Origin: CAWVWD01 sp045106825
Lineage (GTDB): Bacteria; Bacteroidota; Bacteroidia; Chitinophagales; Saprospiraceae
Length of the DNA stretch: 64,000 nucleotides
Reading direction: 5' to 3'
Assembly (NCBI GenBank): GCA_045106825.1
Contig: JBGCFH010000036.1
Coordinates: 1-64,000 of the forward strand
Below are positions 25,707-35,803 of the stretch, piece after piece. Position 1 is the first letter of the stretch; every line of letters begins with the position of its first letter. The notes under the pieces are model-generated. The model saw only the letters and a list, made by a program, of their open reading frames with translations. It did no database searches and was not told the DNA's origin. Made by a program: the position numbers and the translations under genes.

Positions 25707-27425
25707 CTATTTTAAAACTTTTTCTAATTCCTCAATTCTTCCCTTAATATCTTCAAATCTATCTGTATATTGTTTTACTTGTCGTTCTTCGATTTCTAAT
25801 AAAGCATCAAAATCATCAAAATTTCGGTCGATTTTTTCCTTAATCGTATTGATATAATCATTCAAACGATGACTAATATCAGTTTGTAACGCTTCTTTTC
25901 CTTTGGTAATCGCTTCATTATATTCTTCAAACAACTGTTTGCGTTTGGACGAAACGGTGAAACTCGAAATCGCTAAACCGATAACCGTCAAAACTCCTCC
26001 CGTAATATCGAAAACCATTCCTTGTGTAACCGTTGCTAAAATAACTCCGATTGCTGCCAAACCGCTTCCAGTTGCGATATTAGGCGAAAAATTATCTTCT
26101 TCTGGAAACATGGAAGCATCCGCAAAATTTTCTGATTTATTGATAAATGCTGAAAACTCATTTTGCAAATCTCTCAACACATTCGTCCGACGTTCGGACA
26201 AATCTGTAAAGATGTGTTGATTGTCTTTCAATACTGTTTTTGAATTACGGATTTTCAAATCAATGATTTTCACCATTTGTTGAATATTATCCGCAATATC
26301 TCCTACTCCATTATTCAACTTTTCAGTTAATGACGTATTCAGTTCTGTTTCCAAGTTTTTTGCAACCTCATCTAACCAAGCTTTTGATGATTCTTTCTTA
26401 GAAAAAATAGACGCAAACGTTCGACGAAGTAAGGTAAAAAAGCCTAAACCTTCTTGCAATTTTTTTTCCGTTTTTAGTGTAATATTGTCATAACTATCAG
26501 TCATATTTTCAACCAAAACATCAACTTGCTTTTTTGATTTTGTGGCTTGTTCGTCCAGTGTTTCGGTAATATCTTTGCGGAAAGCAAAATCAGCTTCATA
26601 TTGTTCTGACAATATTTCTAAACCAGATGAAATGCGTTTAGAAACATTTTGAGCGGTTTCCAGATTGTTTTTAAGTTTTAAAACAGGAGCTTGTCCGCCA
26701 GTGATATTCTCACGAATAAATCCACGAACGACTTTAAATCCACTGTTTTCATTCCCTTCTTGTTCTTGCATCGCTGAGACAGCGAATACATTTGGATTTG
26801 AGATGCCTTTCTTTTTTGCTTGTTTAATAACACCATTGATATTCGTTTCCAAATCGGCAGGTTTCATCAAATCCTTTTGTTGCAAAATAAAAATTACTTT
26901 CTTTTGCCAATCTTTGTGAATGTAATCAAAAAATTCCCAAGCAGATTGACGATAAGGATTTTTGGCTTCAAAGACGAACACAATCAAATCACTTCCTGGA
27001 ATAAATCTTTCTGTAATTTCTTGATGATGTTCAATAATCGTATTCGTTCCAGGCGTATCAACGATAGCGATTTCCTTTAGTATTTCAACAGGATAAAATA
27101 TCTTTTTCAAATACGGATTGATGACAACGGTTTGTTCTTCTTTGCCATACAAAATCTGTTGAATCGTATCCGTACATGGATCAGGTGCAACTTTTGTAAC
27201 TTCCTTATCCGCTTCTAATAAAGCATTCACAAAACTACTTTTGCCGACTTTCACTTCACCGACAATCACAAACATAAACGGTTCATGAATGCGATTCCGT
27301 AGTTCACTAACCATTTCAGAAAGAGAAGCATTATTTATATCAATCGCCATCTGATGTAAGTCCTTCACGACTTCGACCATCTGAAAGCGATATTGTTGTA
27401 GTTGTTGATTTAATATTCGACTCAT
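25707..27425 (-). CDS. Bacterial dynamin-like GTPase
   Basis: The start is set at the ATG giving MSRILNQQ; a longer frame from 27479 would add a repeat-like hydrophobic leader (LNTYYLLLIIYYLN) derived from a simple repeat. The 572-residue product has P-loop GEVKVGKSS (56-64), a conserved Thr in the switch I region (DPCTDTIQQ), G3 IVDTPGTNT and a G4-like QQKDL. Coiled-coil-rich helices follow, then a hydrophobic hairpin (SGLAAIGVILATVTQGMVF and a second segment, about 455-500) that could insert in the membrane. Bacterial dynamins remodel membranes; a single copy such as this has no partner gene beside it. Confidence 0.85.
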   Translation of the reverse strand: MSRILNQQLQQYRFQMVEVVKDLHQMAIDINNASLSEMVSELRNRIHEPFMFVIVGEVKVGKSSFVNALLEADKEVTKVAPDPCTDTIQQILYGKEEQTVVINPYLKKIFYPVEILKEIAIVDTPGTNTIIEHHQEITERFIPGSDLIVFVFEAKNPYRQSAWEFFDYIHKDWQKKVIFILQQKDLMKPADLETNINGVIKQAKKKGISNPNVFAVSAMQEQEGNENSGFKVVRGFIRENITGGQAPVLKLKNNLETAQNVSKRISSGLEILSEQYEADFAFRKDITETLDEQATKSKKQVDVLVENMTDSYDNITLKTEKKLQEGLGFFTLLRRTFASIFSKKESSKAWLDEVAKNLETELNTSLTEKLNNGVGDIADNIQQMVKIIDLKIRNSKTVLKDNQHIFTDLSERRTNVLRDLQNEFSAFINKSENFADASMFPEEDNFSPNIATGSGLAAIGVILATVTQGMVFDITGGVLTVIGLAISSFTVSSKRKQLFEEYNEAITKGKEALQTDISHRLNDYINTIKEKIDRNFDDFDALLEIEERQVKQYTDRFEDIKGRIEELEKVLK

Positions 27426-28022
27426 ATTTAAGTAATAGATAATAAGTAATAGGTAATAAGTATTCAATATCACTTGCAAACAAAATTGAGGACTTATTAC
27501 CTACTACTTACCTGTCCCGAAATCTCGGTAGTTACTTACGAAGTCCAAAAGGTACAAAATGATTATTGGAAAAACAATATCTACAAATTTTAATTAAAAA
27601 CTTACATTTCACACTTCATACCTCACACTTTAAAATGTACTTTTGTAGTTAATATTAAAATTATATTTCATGTTTTGGTACGATTTTACGTGTAAAATCT
27701 TAGATAATTGTAGATGTGTTAAGGATATTTCCTATTCTAATATTTAGAAAAGTATAATATTTATTTTGTTGTGAAATAGTTTAATACATAACAAATAGTT
27801 TTAATATTACAAAAAGGTGCGGATTGCCTACCTAAATTTATCATATAAATCAAATATTTCTAAGGATGCTAAAAAATTGCTTTGAGTAGCCATTTTTGAT
27901 TGTTATCAACGATAGTATTTCTTATGAAAAATGAAGATTTTCAATGTACTGCCTTTTAAATATCATAAAAGGAAATCAAAAAAGTACCTTGATTTTTTAT
28001 TTAAACCGAAAAAAAGTTCATC
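27426..28022. other. 597-bp intergenic region with REP core and palindrome
   Basis: The region between the divergent dynamin and TonB-receptor genes holds simple AGTAATAGGTAATA repeats, one copy of the 15-bp dispersed core (27514-27528) and a perfect palindrome GATTTTACGTGTAAAATC (27682-27699), a possible operator. No coding or structured RNA feature was recognised. Confidence 0.5.
27682..27699. promoter_or_regulatory. Perfect 18-bp palindrome, possible operator
   Basis: GATTTTAC-GT-GTAAAATC is a perfect dyad in the region upstream of the TonB-dependent receptor gene. It could bind a dimeric regulator; there is no other support. Confidence 0.35.
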
Positions 28023-30806
28023 ATGAGCCAAAAGTTTACACTTAAACTTAGCTTCCTTATTGTATTTCTAATCAGTTGTTTTTCCATAAATGCACAAGAA
28101 GAAACAACTGTAAACGGAGTTGTTGTCGATGCGATAAATGGAGAAATTCTGCCTGGCACAACTATTATTATCAAAGGAAAAGTATTAGGTACAACAACTG
28201 ATTCGAATGGAGAATTCAATTTTGTTATTACATTACCACCTCCATTCACTTTGGTTTTTTCATCAGTTGGATATAATATTAAAGAAGTCGAAGTTACCGA
28301 AGTTTATCAAGATTTAGAAGTTCGATTGCGTTCTGAAGTTATATTAGAAGCAGATTATGTTATCTCGGCTTCTCGTTTTGGAGAGTCTGTATTACAATCA
28401 CCTGCTGATATTTCTAAATTAGATGCGAAAGGAATTATTCTAAGTCCTGAATATAATTTTTATAATTCAATATCGAATTTACCGGGTATCCAAATGAATA
28501 GAAATAGTTTGACTTATAACTCTCCAAATGTTAGAGGTTTTGCAGGTATCTCAAATCCTCGTTTTGTTCAAATTATTGATGGAATGGATAATTCGCCTCC
28601 AGGTTTAAATTTTGCATTAGGAAATTTAGTTGGTGTACCAGAATTAGATGTAGCGGAAATGGAGTTGACTTCTGGACCTGCATCAGCGATTTATGGGCCA
28701 AATGCCTTCAATGGTGTTTTATATATGAGTACCAAATCACCTTTTGATTATCGAGGTATTAGTGCTTACGCCAAAAACGGTTTGACCGTACAAGATGCAG
28801 CTGGGACAAATCCATTTATTGAAGCCGGTTTTCGTTATGCAAAAGTTTGGGACGATATTTTAGCACTAAAAATCAATGCTACTATTTTTGAAGGTACAGA
28901 TTGGTATGCAACCGATTATTCAGACAATGATTTGCATCCTTTTAATAATGGAATCAAAGGAAGTTCAGAAACAAATCCATCGTATGATGGCGTGAATTTG
29001 TATGGCGATGAAATTGCAACAACCTTAGATTTAGATGCAATTACAGGAGCGCCTACAGGAACTTTTGGAGATATTCATGTAGCTCGTACAGGTTATCGTG
29101 AAGTTGATTTGACTGATTATAACGCAAAACAAATCAAAGCAGATGCTGCTTTGCATTACCGCTTAACCGATGCAGTGGAGTTGATTGGAAGTTATAAATT
29201 TGGTTCAGGTCAAACATTATTTCAAGGGGCGAATCGCTATAACTTCCGTGATTTATTTATGCAACAAATTAAGTTAGAAGCACGAAGTCAAGATTTTTTC
29301 TTACGTGGTTATACCAACTTAGAAAACTCAGGAAACTCTTATGATATGCGTTTTGCAGGTTGGAATATGAATCGTTTTTGGAAATCAGATACAGACTGGT
29401 TCACAGAATATGCTGGTGCATATTTGGGTGTTGTACCAGGAGTTGATAGTGCGAATCATACAGCTGCGAGAGCTTTCGCAGATAGAAATCGTTTAGAGCC
29501 AGGTTCTGATGCATTTGTTGCTGCGTTAGATTCTATAACAGGTTTGGCAGATTTGACACAAGGTGCAAGATTCTTAGATCGTTCGGCAATGTATCATCTT
29601 GAAGGTCAATATGATTTCTCAAATTATTTGGATGATATTGAACTACAAATCGGTGGTAATTTCCGTTCGTTTCAGTTAGTTTCTGATGGCACATTGTTTA
29701 ATGATAGTGAAAATGAACCGATTACAAACTTTGAGTTTGGTGCTTATGCCCGAGGTGCTTTATACTTCCTTGATGATAATTTGAAGTTGGCTTGGGCCGC
29801 TCGATTCGATAAAAATCAAAATTTTAAAGGTCAAATCACGCCTCGTGCTGCTTTGATTTATTCAGCAGGAAAAAATAAAGAGCATAATATTCGTTTTGCA
29901 TTTCAGACTGGCTTCCGTAATCCTACGACTCAAAATCAGTATATTAACTTAGATATTGGTGTTGCCAATTTATTAGGTGGTGTTGAAGATAATGTGAATA
30001 ATTATTCTAAAACATTTGCTATAAATGATTCTACCAACATAACATTGAATGGAAAACAAGTCTATGATAATTCTTATACAGCTGCTTCCGTTCAAGCTTT
30101 TGCTCTTTCTGGAAATCCTGAAGATTTAGAGCAATCAGATATTCAATTTGTTGCACCAGAACGAGTAACAACTTATGAAATTGGTTATCGTGGAATCATC
30201 AACAAACGCTTATATTTAGATATCAATGCTTATCGCAATACATATCAAGACTTCATTGCTAATATCAATGTTGTTACGCCTCTGACAGGAAGTGTTACGG
30301 ATTTAACAGGTGTTGCAGCATTGGCGTCTGGACAATCTTCTATCTACCAATTGGCAACTAATGCAGCAGGAAAAGTAAATTCTTTAGGTGCAGGTCTTGC
30401 CTTTGAATATGCCGTGACACAAAGTATTCGTTTTTCGGGTAATTATAATTTTGCAAATTTTGATATTGTTGATGCAAATCCTGATTTAGTACCAGGATTT
30501 AATATGCCAAAACATCGCTTTGGTGTAGGATTGACGAATAACAATATTTTCGGTGGATTTGGATTTTCAGTTCGCTATAATTATTCAGGTAGTTACGAAT
30601 GGCGTTCGCCATTCGGTAATGGTACGATTGACGCATATAATACTTTAAACGCTCAAGTTACCTATCAAGTACCAAATAGTAAAGTTGCTTTAAAATTCGG
30701 TGGAAATAATATGCTTGGTACAGAATATCGTACATCATTTGGTACACCAAACATTGGTTCTATCTTTTACTTTACGATTGTTTTTGATGAGTTAAATGAT
30801 TTTTAG
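28023..30806 (+). CDS. TonB-dependent outer-membrane receptor
   Basis: This 927-residue protein imports an unknown substrate across the outer membrane. It has a signal peptide ending FSINAQ (about 25), a CarboxypepD_reg-like domain (about 28-105: NGVVVDAINGEILPGTTIII), a plug domain (about 115-235, with NLPGIQMNRNSLTYNSPNVR and SGPASAIYGPNAFNGVLYM) and a long beta-barrel that ends in an aromatic-rich strand, IGSIFYFTIVFDELNDF. No SusD-like partner follows, so it is not a canonical Sus pair. Barrel segments mentioning Asn and Asp rich loops give no substrate clue. Confidence 0.92.
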   Translation: MSQKFTLKLSFLIVFLISCFSINAQEETTVNGVVVDAINGEILPGTTIIIKGKVLGTTTDSNGEFNFVITLPPPFTLVFSSVGYNIKEVEVTEVYQDLEVRLRSEVILEADYVISASRFGESVLQSPADISKLDAKGIILSPEYNFYNSISNLPGIQMNRNSLTYNSPNVRGFAGISNPRFVQIIDGMDNSPPGLNFALGNLVGVPELDVAEMELTSGPASAIYGPNAFNGVLYMSTKSPFDYRGISAYAKNGLTVQDAAGTNPFIEAGFRYAKVWDDILALKINATIFEGTDWYATDYSDNDLHPFNNGIKGSSETNPSYDGVNLYGDEIATTLDLDAITGAPTGTFGDIHVARTGYREVDLTDYNAKQIKADAALHYRLTDAVELIGSYKFGSGQTLFQGANRYNFRDLFMQQIKLEARSQDFFLRGYTNLENSGNSYDMRFAGWNMNRFWKSDTDWFTEYAGAYLGVVPGVDSANHTAARAFADRNRLEPGSDAFVAALDSITGLADLTQGARFLDRSAMYHLEGQYDFSNYLDDIELQIGGNFRSFQLVSDGTLFNDSENEPITNFEFGAYARGALYFLDDNLKLAWAARFDKNQNFKGQITPRAALIYSAGKNKEHNIRFAFQTGFRNPTTQNQYINLDIGVANLLGGVEDNVNNYSKTFAINDSTNITLNGKQVYDNSYTAASVQAFALSGNPEDLEQSDIQFVAPERVTTYEIGYRGIINKRLYLDINAYRNTYQDFIANINVVTPLTGSVTDLTGVAALASGQSSIYQLATNAAGKVNSLGAGLAFEYAVTQSIRFSGNYNFANFDIVDANPDLVPGFNMPKHRFGVGLTNNNIFGGFGFSVRYNYSGSYEWRSPFGNGTIDAYNTLNAQVTYQVPNSKVALKFGGNNMLGTEYRTSFGTPNIGSIFYFTIVFDELNDF

Positions 30807-30828
30807 AATAACACAGATATAATTTTGG

Positions 30829-30861
30829 AAAGGTCGAATACTTTGGTGTTCGACTTTTTTT
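30829..30861 (+). terminator. Terminator of TonB receptor gene
   Basis: GTCGAATA pairs with TGTTCGAC (one wobble) around CTTTGG and is followed by seven T. Confidence 0.75.
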
Positions 30862-30997
30862 ATAAAGATTATAATACAAAAACAAAAACGACTTCAAAGT
30901 CAAAAAGACCTCAAAGCCGCCAAAATTATTTCTAAAAGGCAAAAAGTAAATAAATTACATCAATACTTTCTTTATACCTCATACTTATTACTTAAAA

Positions 30998-33865
30998 CTA
31001 CATATACGCTTCAATCGGTGTACAAGCACAAATTAAGTTTCTATCACCATGAGCATTATTTACACGACCAACACTTGCCCAAAACTTATGTTTACGAACA
31101 TAAGGTAATGGAAATGCCGCAGCTTCACGGCTGTACGGATATTCCCAAGTATCATTAGTGATTTCTGCCAAAGTATGCGGAGCATTTTTCAATACATTAT
31201 TTTCAGCATCTGCATCACCTTTTCCAATCGCATCAATCTCATTATGAATACTCATCATTGCATCACAGAAACGATCTAATTCCGCTTTATCTTCACTTTC
31301 AGTCGGTTCAATCATTACTGTATCAGGTACAGGAAACGCCAAAGTTGGAGCATGAAAACCATAATCCATTAAACGTTTTGCAATATCTTCTGCTGTTACC
31401 CCTAACTCTTTGTAAGGTTTCAGATTTAAAATTAATTCATGTGCAGAACGTCCGTATTCACCAGTGTATAATACTTGATAACGTCCTTCTAAAACAGACT
31501 TAATATAGTTGGCAGTTAGAATCGCATATTTTGTAGCGTCCGTTACACCTTCTGCTCCCAACATTTTGATATAACCGTAAGAAATTAGTAAGATACTGGC
31601 ACTTCCCCAAGGAGCAGCCGAGACAGCTGAAATACCTTTTTCGCCACCAGTCGAGATTAAAGTATGTGTTGGTAAATATGGCTTTAAGCTATCATTTACA
31701 CATATTGGTCCCATTCCTGGACCACCGCCACCGTGAGGAATTGCGAAGGTTTTGTGCAAATTCAAGTGACAAACATCAGCACCAATTTCGTTTGGACTTG
31801 TCAGTCCAACTTGTGCATTCATGTTTGCTCCATCCATATAGACTCGCCCTCCATGTTCATGAATTAAGTCACAAATTGCCTTGATTTCTACCTCAAAAAC
31901 ACCATGTGTTGATGGATATGTTACCATCAAACAAGCTAAATTATCACTATTCGCTTCGACTTTATCACGTAAATCATTTAAGTCAATATTTCCATTTTCA
32001 TCACATTTTGTTACTACGACTTTCATTCCTGCCATAACCGCAGAAGCTGGATTCGTTCCGTGAGCTGATGAAGGAATAATCGCTACATTTCGATGAAAAT
32101 CGCCTCTATCTTCATGATAAGCACGAATTGTCATTAATCCTGTATATTCACCTTGAGCACCAGAATTTGGTTGTAATGAACAAGCAGTAAAACCAGTACA
32201 TTGACATAACCAAGCTTCTAATTCTTCAAAAATTTGCGTATAACCTTCTGCTTGATTAATTGGAATAAACGGATGCAACCCACCAAATTCTCTCCAACTT
32301 ACAGGAATCAATTCTGCCGCTGCATTCAATTTCATTGTACAAGAACCCGAAGAAATCATTGAGTGTGTCAATGATAAATCTTTATTTTCCAATGACTTAA
32401 CATAACGCATCATTTGAGATTCTGAGTGATATGTATTAAAAATCGGATGCGTTAAATATGCTGTTTCACGAACTAAAGCCGTTGGAATTTTATAATCTAA
32501 TTCATTTGCTTTCGCAAAATCCGCTATTACTGTTTTATCTTTTGCTTCTGCAAATACATTAACAATCGCTTGAACATCTGCGTGATTTGTCGTTTCGTTC
32601 AATGCAATCACCACTGAATTATTATTCGGATAGTAGAAGTTAATTTCATTTGCTTCCGCAATTGTTTTAACTGCTTCTGCATTCTCTACTTCTATTTTTA
32701 TGGTATCAAAATAAGCATCATTCAGTTGATTATAACCTAATTTTGATAATTCTAAATCTGTAATTTGTGCAAAACCATGAATACGTTCCGCAATCGCTTT
32801 AATGCGTTCGGGACCATGATAAACCGCATACATTCCTGACATAATCGCCAATAATGCTTGAGCCGTACAGATATTAGAAGTTGCTCTTTCACGCTTGATA
32901 TGTTGCTCACGAGTTTGCAGTGCCATACGTAAAGCAGGATTTCCGTGTCTATCTATAGAAACACCGATGATACGACCCGGAATCTGACGTTTGTACTTTT
33001 CATGTGTTGCAAAGAACGCAGCATGAGGACCACCATAACCCATTGGCACACCAAAACGTTGTGTATTACCAACAACTGCATCCGCTCCCCATTCGCCTGG
33101 AGGTGTCAACAAAGCCAAACTCATTAAATCTGCCGCAACGGTTACATATATTTTTTTTGCCTTCGCCTCTTCTGCTAAGGCACGATAATCTTCTACCGAA
33201 CCTTCTGCCGCTGGGTATTGTAACAAAATCCCGTAAACATCTTTTGATAAGTCAAAATCTTTGACATTTTGAATCACGACTTCAATTCCTAAAGGAATCG
33301 CACGAGTTTTTAAAACATCTAAAGTTTGTGGTAAAACAGCATCCGAAACCAATAATTTTGGAGCGGTAACTTTACGTTTGTTTTTTAAACCAAAGAACAT
33401 TGCCATTGCTTCCGCTGCAGCAGTTCCTTCATCTAACAAAGAAGCGTTTGCCATCGGCATTGCTGTCAAATCGCTCACCATTGTTTGAAAATTCAATAAA
33501 GCTTCCAAACGTCCTTGTGCAATTTCGGCTTGATATGGCGTATATTGTGTATACCAACCTGGATTCTCAAAAATATTTCTCAAAATTACTGCTGGCGTAA
33601 TCGTATCGTGATAGCCTAAACCAATATACGTTTTGAAAACTTTGTTTTTAGCAGCGATTGCTTTCAGTTCGTTCAAATACTGATATTCACTAACTGCGTC
33701 AGGAATATCTAAAACTTTATTCGAACGAATTGTTGATGGTACAGTTTGGTCAATTAATTCTTCTAACGAAGAAACACCAACAGTTTGCAGCATTGCTGCA
33801 ATATCGTTTTTGTTGATACCAATATGTCTTTCGACAAAACGGTCTGGTGCAGATAATTTTAGCAT
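30998..33865 (-). CDS. gcvP: Glycine dehydrogenase (decarboxylating), P-protein
   Basis: The P-protein of the glycine cleavage system decarboxylates glycine with pyridoxal phosphate and passes the aminomethyl group to the lipoyl arm of GcvH. The 955-residue single chain is the fused form of the two halves seen in some bacteria. The PLP lysine is Lys 705 in HLNLHKTFAIPHGGGGPG. Other typical segments are RHIGINKNDIAAML at the start, YHDTITPAVILRNIFENPGW, and SSGSCTMKLNAAAELIPVSW. No gcvT or gcvH is next to it, as is usual in Bacteroidota. Confidence 0.97.
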   Translation of the reverse strand: MLKLSAPDRFVERHIGINKNDIAAMLQTVGVSSLEELIDQTVPSTIRSNKVLDIPDAVSEYQYLNELKAIAAKNKVFKTYIGLGYHDTITPAVILRNIFENPGWYTQYTPYQAEIAQGRLEALLNFQTMVSDLTAMPMANASLLDEGTAAAEAMAMFFGLKNKRKVTAPKLLVSDAVLPQTLDVLKTRAIPLGIEVVIQNVKDFDLSKDVYGILLQYPAAEGSVEDYRALAEEAKAKKIYVTVAADLMSLALLTPPGEWGADAVVGNTQRFGVPMGYGGPHAAFFATHEKYKRQIPGRIIGVSIDRHGNPALRMALQTREQHIKRERATSNICTAQALLAIMSGMYAVYHGPERIKAIAERIHGFAQITDLELSKLGYNQLNDAYFDTIKIEVENAEAVKTIAEANEINFYYPNNNSVVIALNETTNHADVQAIVNVFAEAKDKTVIADFAKANELDYKIPTALVRETAYLTHPIFNTYHSESQMMRYVKSLENKDLSLTHSMISSGSCTMKLNAAAELIPVSWREFGGLHPFIPINQAEGYTQIFEELEAWLCQCTGFTACSLQPNSGAQGEYTGLMTIRAYHEDRGDFHRNVAIIPSSAHGTNPASAVMAGMKVVVTKCDENGNIDLNDLRDKVEANSDNLACLMVTYPSTHGVFEVEIKAICDLIHEHGGRVYMDGANMNAQVGLTSPNEIGADVCHLNLHKTFAIPHGGGGPGMGPICVNDSLKPYLPTHTLISTGGEKGISAVSAAPWGSASILLISYGYIKMLGAEGVTDATKYAILTANYIKSVLEGRYQVLYTGEYGRSAHELILNLKPYKELGVTAEDIAKRLMDYGFHAPTLAFPVPDTVMIEPTESEDKAELDRFCDAMMSIHNEIDAIGKGDADAENNVLKNAPHTLAEITNDTWEYPYSREAAAFPLPYVRKHKFWASVGRVNNAHGDRNLICACTPIEAYM

Positions 33866-33940
33866 TTTCAGTAAAGTTAGTCAAGGTCTTGACACTAAAT
33901 AATCTACTATTCTTATAAAAACAAAAGTGATTATTTATTC

Positions 33941-34008
33941 TCAATCCTGTTAGAACACGATGTTAAAATATAGTTTTAGCAAAGATAATCTTTAACCTTT
34001 AAAACGAT
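33941..34008. repeat. Direct repeat, left copy
   Basis: This 68-bp segment matches 35531-35596 at about 80 percent by eye, with the shared block TATAGTTTTAGCAAA and TTTAACCTTT. The two copies bracket the SH3b and DUF1294 genes. Confidence 0.8.
33980..33987 (-). promoter_or_regulatory. Candidate -7 element for gcvP
   Basis: On the minus strand this reads TATCTTTG, fitting TAnnTTTG, 114 bases upstream of the gcvP start. No -33 element at 19 bases. Confidence 0.35.
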
Positions 34009-34537
34009 AAATCAAATTGGTATCAAAACACGAAAAGATGAATTTGTTTTTTATTTGGATTTTGTTTAAATAAGAAAGTTCTAAATTTTGTGTTTATTGT
34101 TCTCGTTTCGCTGAAACTTAAAATAGTAATTATAATTATTACGTTTTGCTTTGCAAAATGCCTTTTTTACGCAGACTCACGCTGATTTTCCAATATTTTG
34201 CAAAAATATTTTTGCTTTTGTTAATAAAAAACCTGCATGAGGTAATTGTTTTGCAAGACAAAACGCAACGCAACATTTTCATTTTTAAATTTAACTTCAG
34301 CGAAACATCAATTATTGAGATAAGAAAATGGAATACACCTAATAAATGGGAAATTATTAATTCTCCATTTTCATAAATTCAAAATGTATTTATACTACAT
34401 CATTGATTATGAAAAATCAAAGGAGATTCTCAATACGTTTTCATATTTTAACAAAAATGAGCATATTTACGATGAAAAAAATATTAATTAAAATACTCAT
34501 ATATTAAATTTCAATATATTTAAGAATGATATTTTTT

Positions 34538-34975
34538 TTATTGACTCAAAGTATTTTTTAATAATTTCTTCTTCACCCAGCCTATTTTATTATTATATCG
34601 AACTTTCCACCACCATTCCCCCTCATCATCAATAACTTCAATTAATGTTTCAACTTCTAATCTTGAAATGACTCTTGACTTAGAACTTGCCTCATCTCTT
34701 AAACTTGTTTCTTTTACTACTCTGTAAATATTCATATTTACAGTTGCTCTTTCTGTTTCTGTCCTCTGAAGAGAAGTAGAATTTGAATTAAAATCTTTTG
34801 CTTGATTAAGACTTAAAACAATAGTTGTCCCAATTATTAATGTTAAAATAACATCCCAATTTCTACTCAAGTATCTACTTTTCCATAAAGCATATATTCC
34901 AACAGGAGGTATAAAAATACAAAAGAAGATTATTAAGAAAATATTGTTATACCATCTTTGATTTCTACGTCCCAT
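34538..34975 (-). CDS. Membrane protein with C-terminal SH3b domain
   Basis: This 145-residue protein has two hydrophobic segments (about 11-31 and 41-57) followed by a bacterial SH3 domain (about 80-142: VVKETSLRDEASSKSRVISR, EGEWWWKVRY, GWVKKKLL). SH3b domains usually bind cell-wall peptides. It is 5 bp downstream of the DUF1294 gene and probably in the same transcript. Low G+C and flanking direct repeats suggest a late arrival. Confidence 0.75.
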   Translation of the reverse strand: MGRRNQRWYNNIFLIIFFCIFIPPVGIYALWKSRYLSRNWDVILTLIIGTTIVLSLNQAKDFNSNSTSLQRTETERATVNMNIYRVVKETSLRDEASSKSRVISRLEVETLIEVIDDEGEWWWKVRYNNKIGWVKKKLLKNTLSQ

Positions 34976-34980
34976 CGTTT

Positions 34981-35379
34981 TTAGTTAATTAAATTAGATA
35001 TTAGGTTTTGATAAAAAGCAGTAACTCCAACAAAAGCATCACCAATCATTCCAGCATCATAGATAAACATACAATTAAAATCTTCTTCTAATTTTTCGAC
35101 TAAAAGACTATATAATATTATATTTATAAAAGCTGTAATTGGCACTCCTATTCTAAAATAATTCTTACGAGTTTTATGATTTAAGATTATCATCCCTAAA
35201 GCTATACCTACAAAACCCATAAAGATAGAAGCCCAAAATAATTTTGCCTCTGGAACTCTCCCTTTCCCTGTTTTCGACTTATTTAAAATTGCAATTTTCT
35301 TATCTTTATACATTAACTTATAAGACCAAATATTAGCGGTCAAAAATATTAACAAAAGGTAAAATGTATTTATTATCAT
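34981..35379 (-). CDS. DUF1294 family membrane protein
   Basis: This 132-residue protein has an N-terminal membrane helix, the DUF1294 signature (YKDKKIAILNKSKTGKGRVPEAKLFW, GFVGIALGMIILNHKTRKNYFRIGVPI) and further hydrophobic segments. The biochemical function of the family is unknown. It is first in a two-gene unit with the SH3b protein. Confidence 0.8.
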   Translation of the reverse strand: MIINTFYLLLIFLTANIWSYKLMYKDKKIAILNKSKTGKGRVPEAKLFWASIFMGFVGIALGMIILNHKTRKNYFRIGVPITAFINIILYSLLVEKLEEDFNCMFIYDAGMIGDAFVGVTAFYQNLISNLIN

Positions 35380-35530
35380 AAATAATTTATTTAGATATGA
35401 TTAAGAAAAAGGTGTCAGTTATTTACCATTAACTCCTTAACTCAAAAATAGAATATTATAAATGTCAATATATAACCAAATATACATTATATATATTTAT
35501 TATTATAATATAACAAATACTTATTTAGTA

Positions 35531-35596
35531 TCAATTCTATTAAAGCATAATGTTAGAGTATAGTTTTAGCAAAAAATATTTAACCTTTAGAACGGT
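35531..35596. repeat. Direct repeat, right copy
   Basis: The right-hand copy of the ~67-bp repeat also found at 33941-34008. Its -7-like block has one extra A (CAAAAAATA), so any promoter function is probably weakened. Confidence 0.8.
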
Positions 35597-35750
35597 TGTA
35601 GTGCAACTCTTCAAAAGTTTTTTTTAATCATATTTTTTGTTAAACAAAGGTAGTGCAGTATTTCTGTCTGTTGTGCATGTATTATTTCACAGGCAGGAAT
35701 GCCTGTGTTACTTTATTCTGAAAAAAGGGAAAATACATATTGCTAAAATA

Positions 35751-35781
35751 AAAAAGGCTTCACCGAAGCGAAGCCTTTTTT
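35751..35781. terminator. clpC terminator
   Basis: AAAAAGGCTTC pairs with GAAGCCTTTTT around ACCGAAGC, with A and T tracts on both sides. It is 23 bases past the clpC stop and symmetrical enough to act both ways. Confidence 0.85.
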
Positions 35782-35803
35782 ATTATCTATTATTTTCAGT
35801 TTA

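Larger units (their letters stand above)
33866..34537. other. 672-bp intergenic region upstream of gcvP
   Basis: This holds the first copy of a ~67-bp direct repeat (33941-34008), which carries a candidate minus-strand -7 element for gcvP. An open plus-strand frame at 34146-34376 is not convincing. No glycine riboswitch pattern was recognised. Confidence 0.5.
35380..35803. other. Intergenic region with repeat and hairpins
   Basis: This 424-bp gap contains the right copy of the direct repeat (35531-35596), a short hairpin CACAGGCA / TGCCTGTG (35688-35707) and the clpC terminator. Confidence 0.5.

Noticed and set aside
27426..27479. Longer N-terminus of the dynamin-like protein
   Set aside because: The added 18 residues derive from an AGTAATAGGTAATA simple repeat.
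33866..34140. Glycine riboswitch ahead of gcvP
   Set aside because: No tandem aptamer-like paired structure was recognised by eye; cannot be excluded without a covariance search.
34146..34376. 76-codon plus-strand frame between gcvP and the SH3b gene
   Set aside because: Low-complexity, no start signal or recognisable domain, and it lies in an AT-rich repeat-bearing region.
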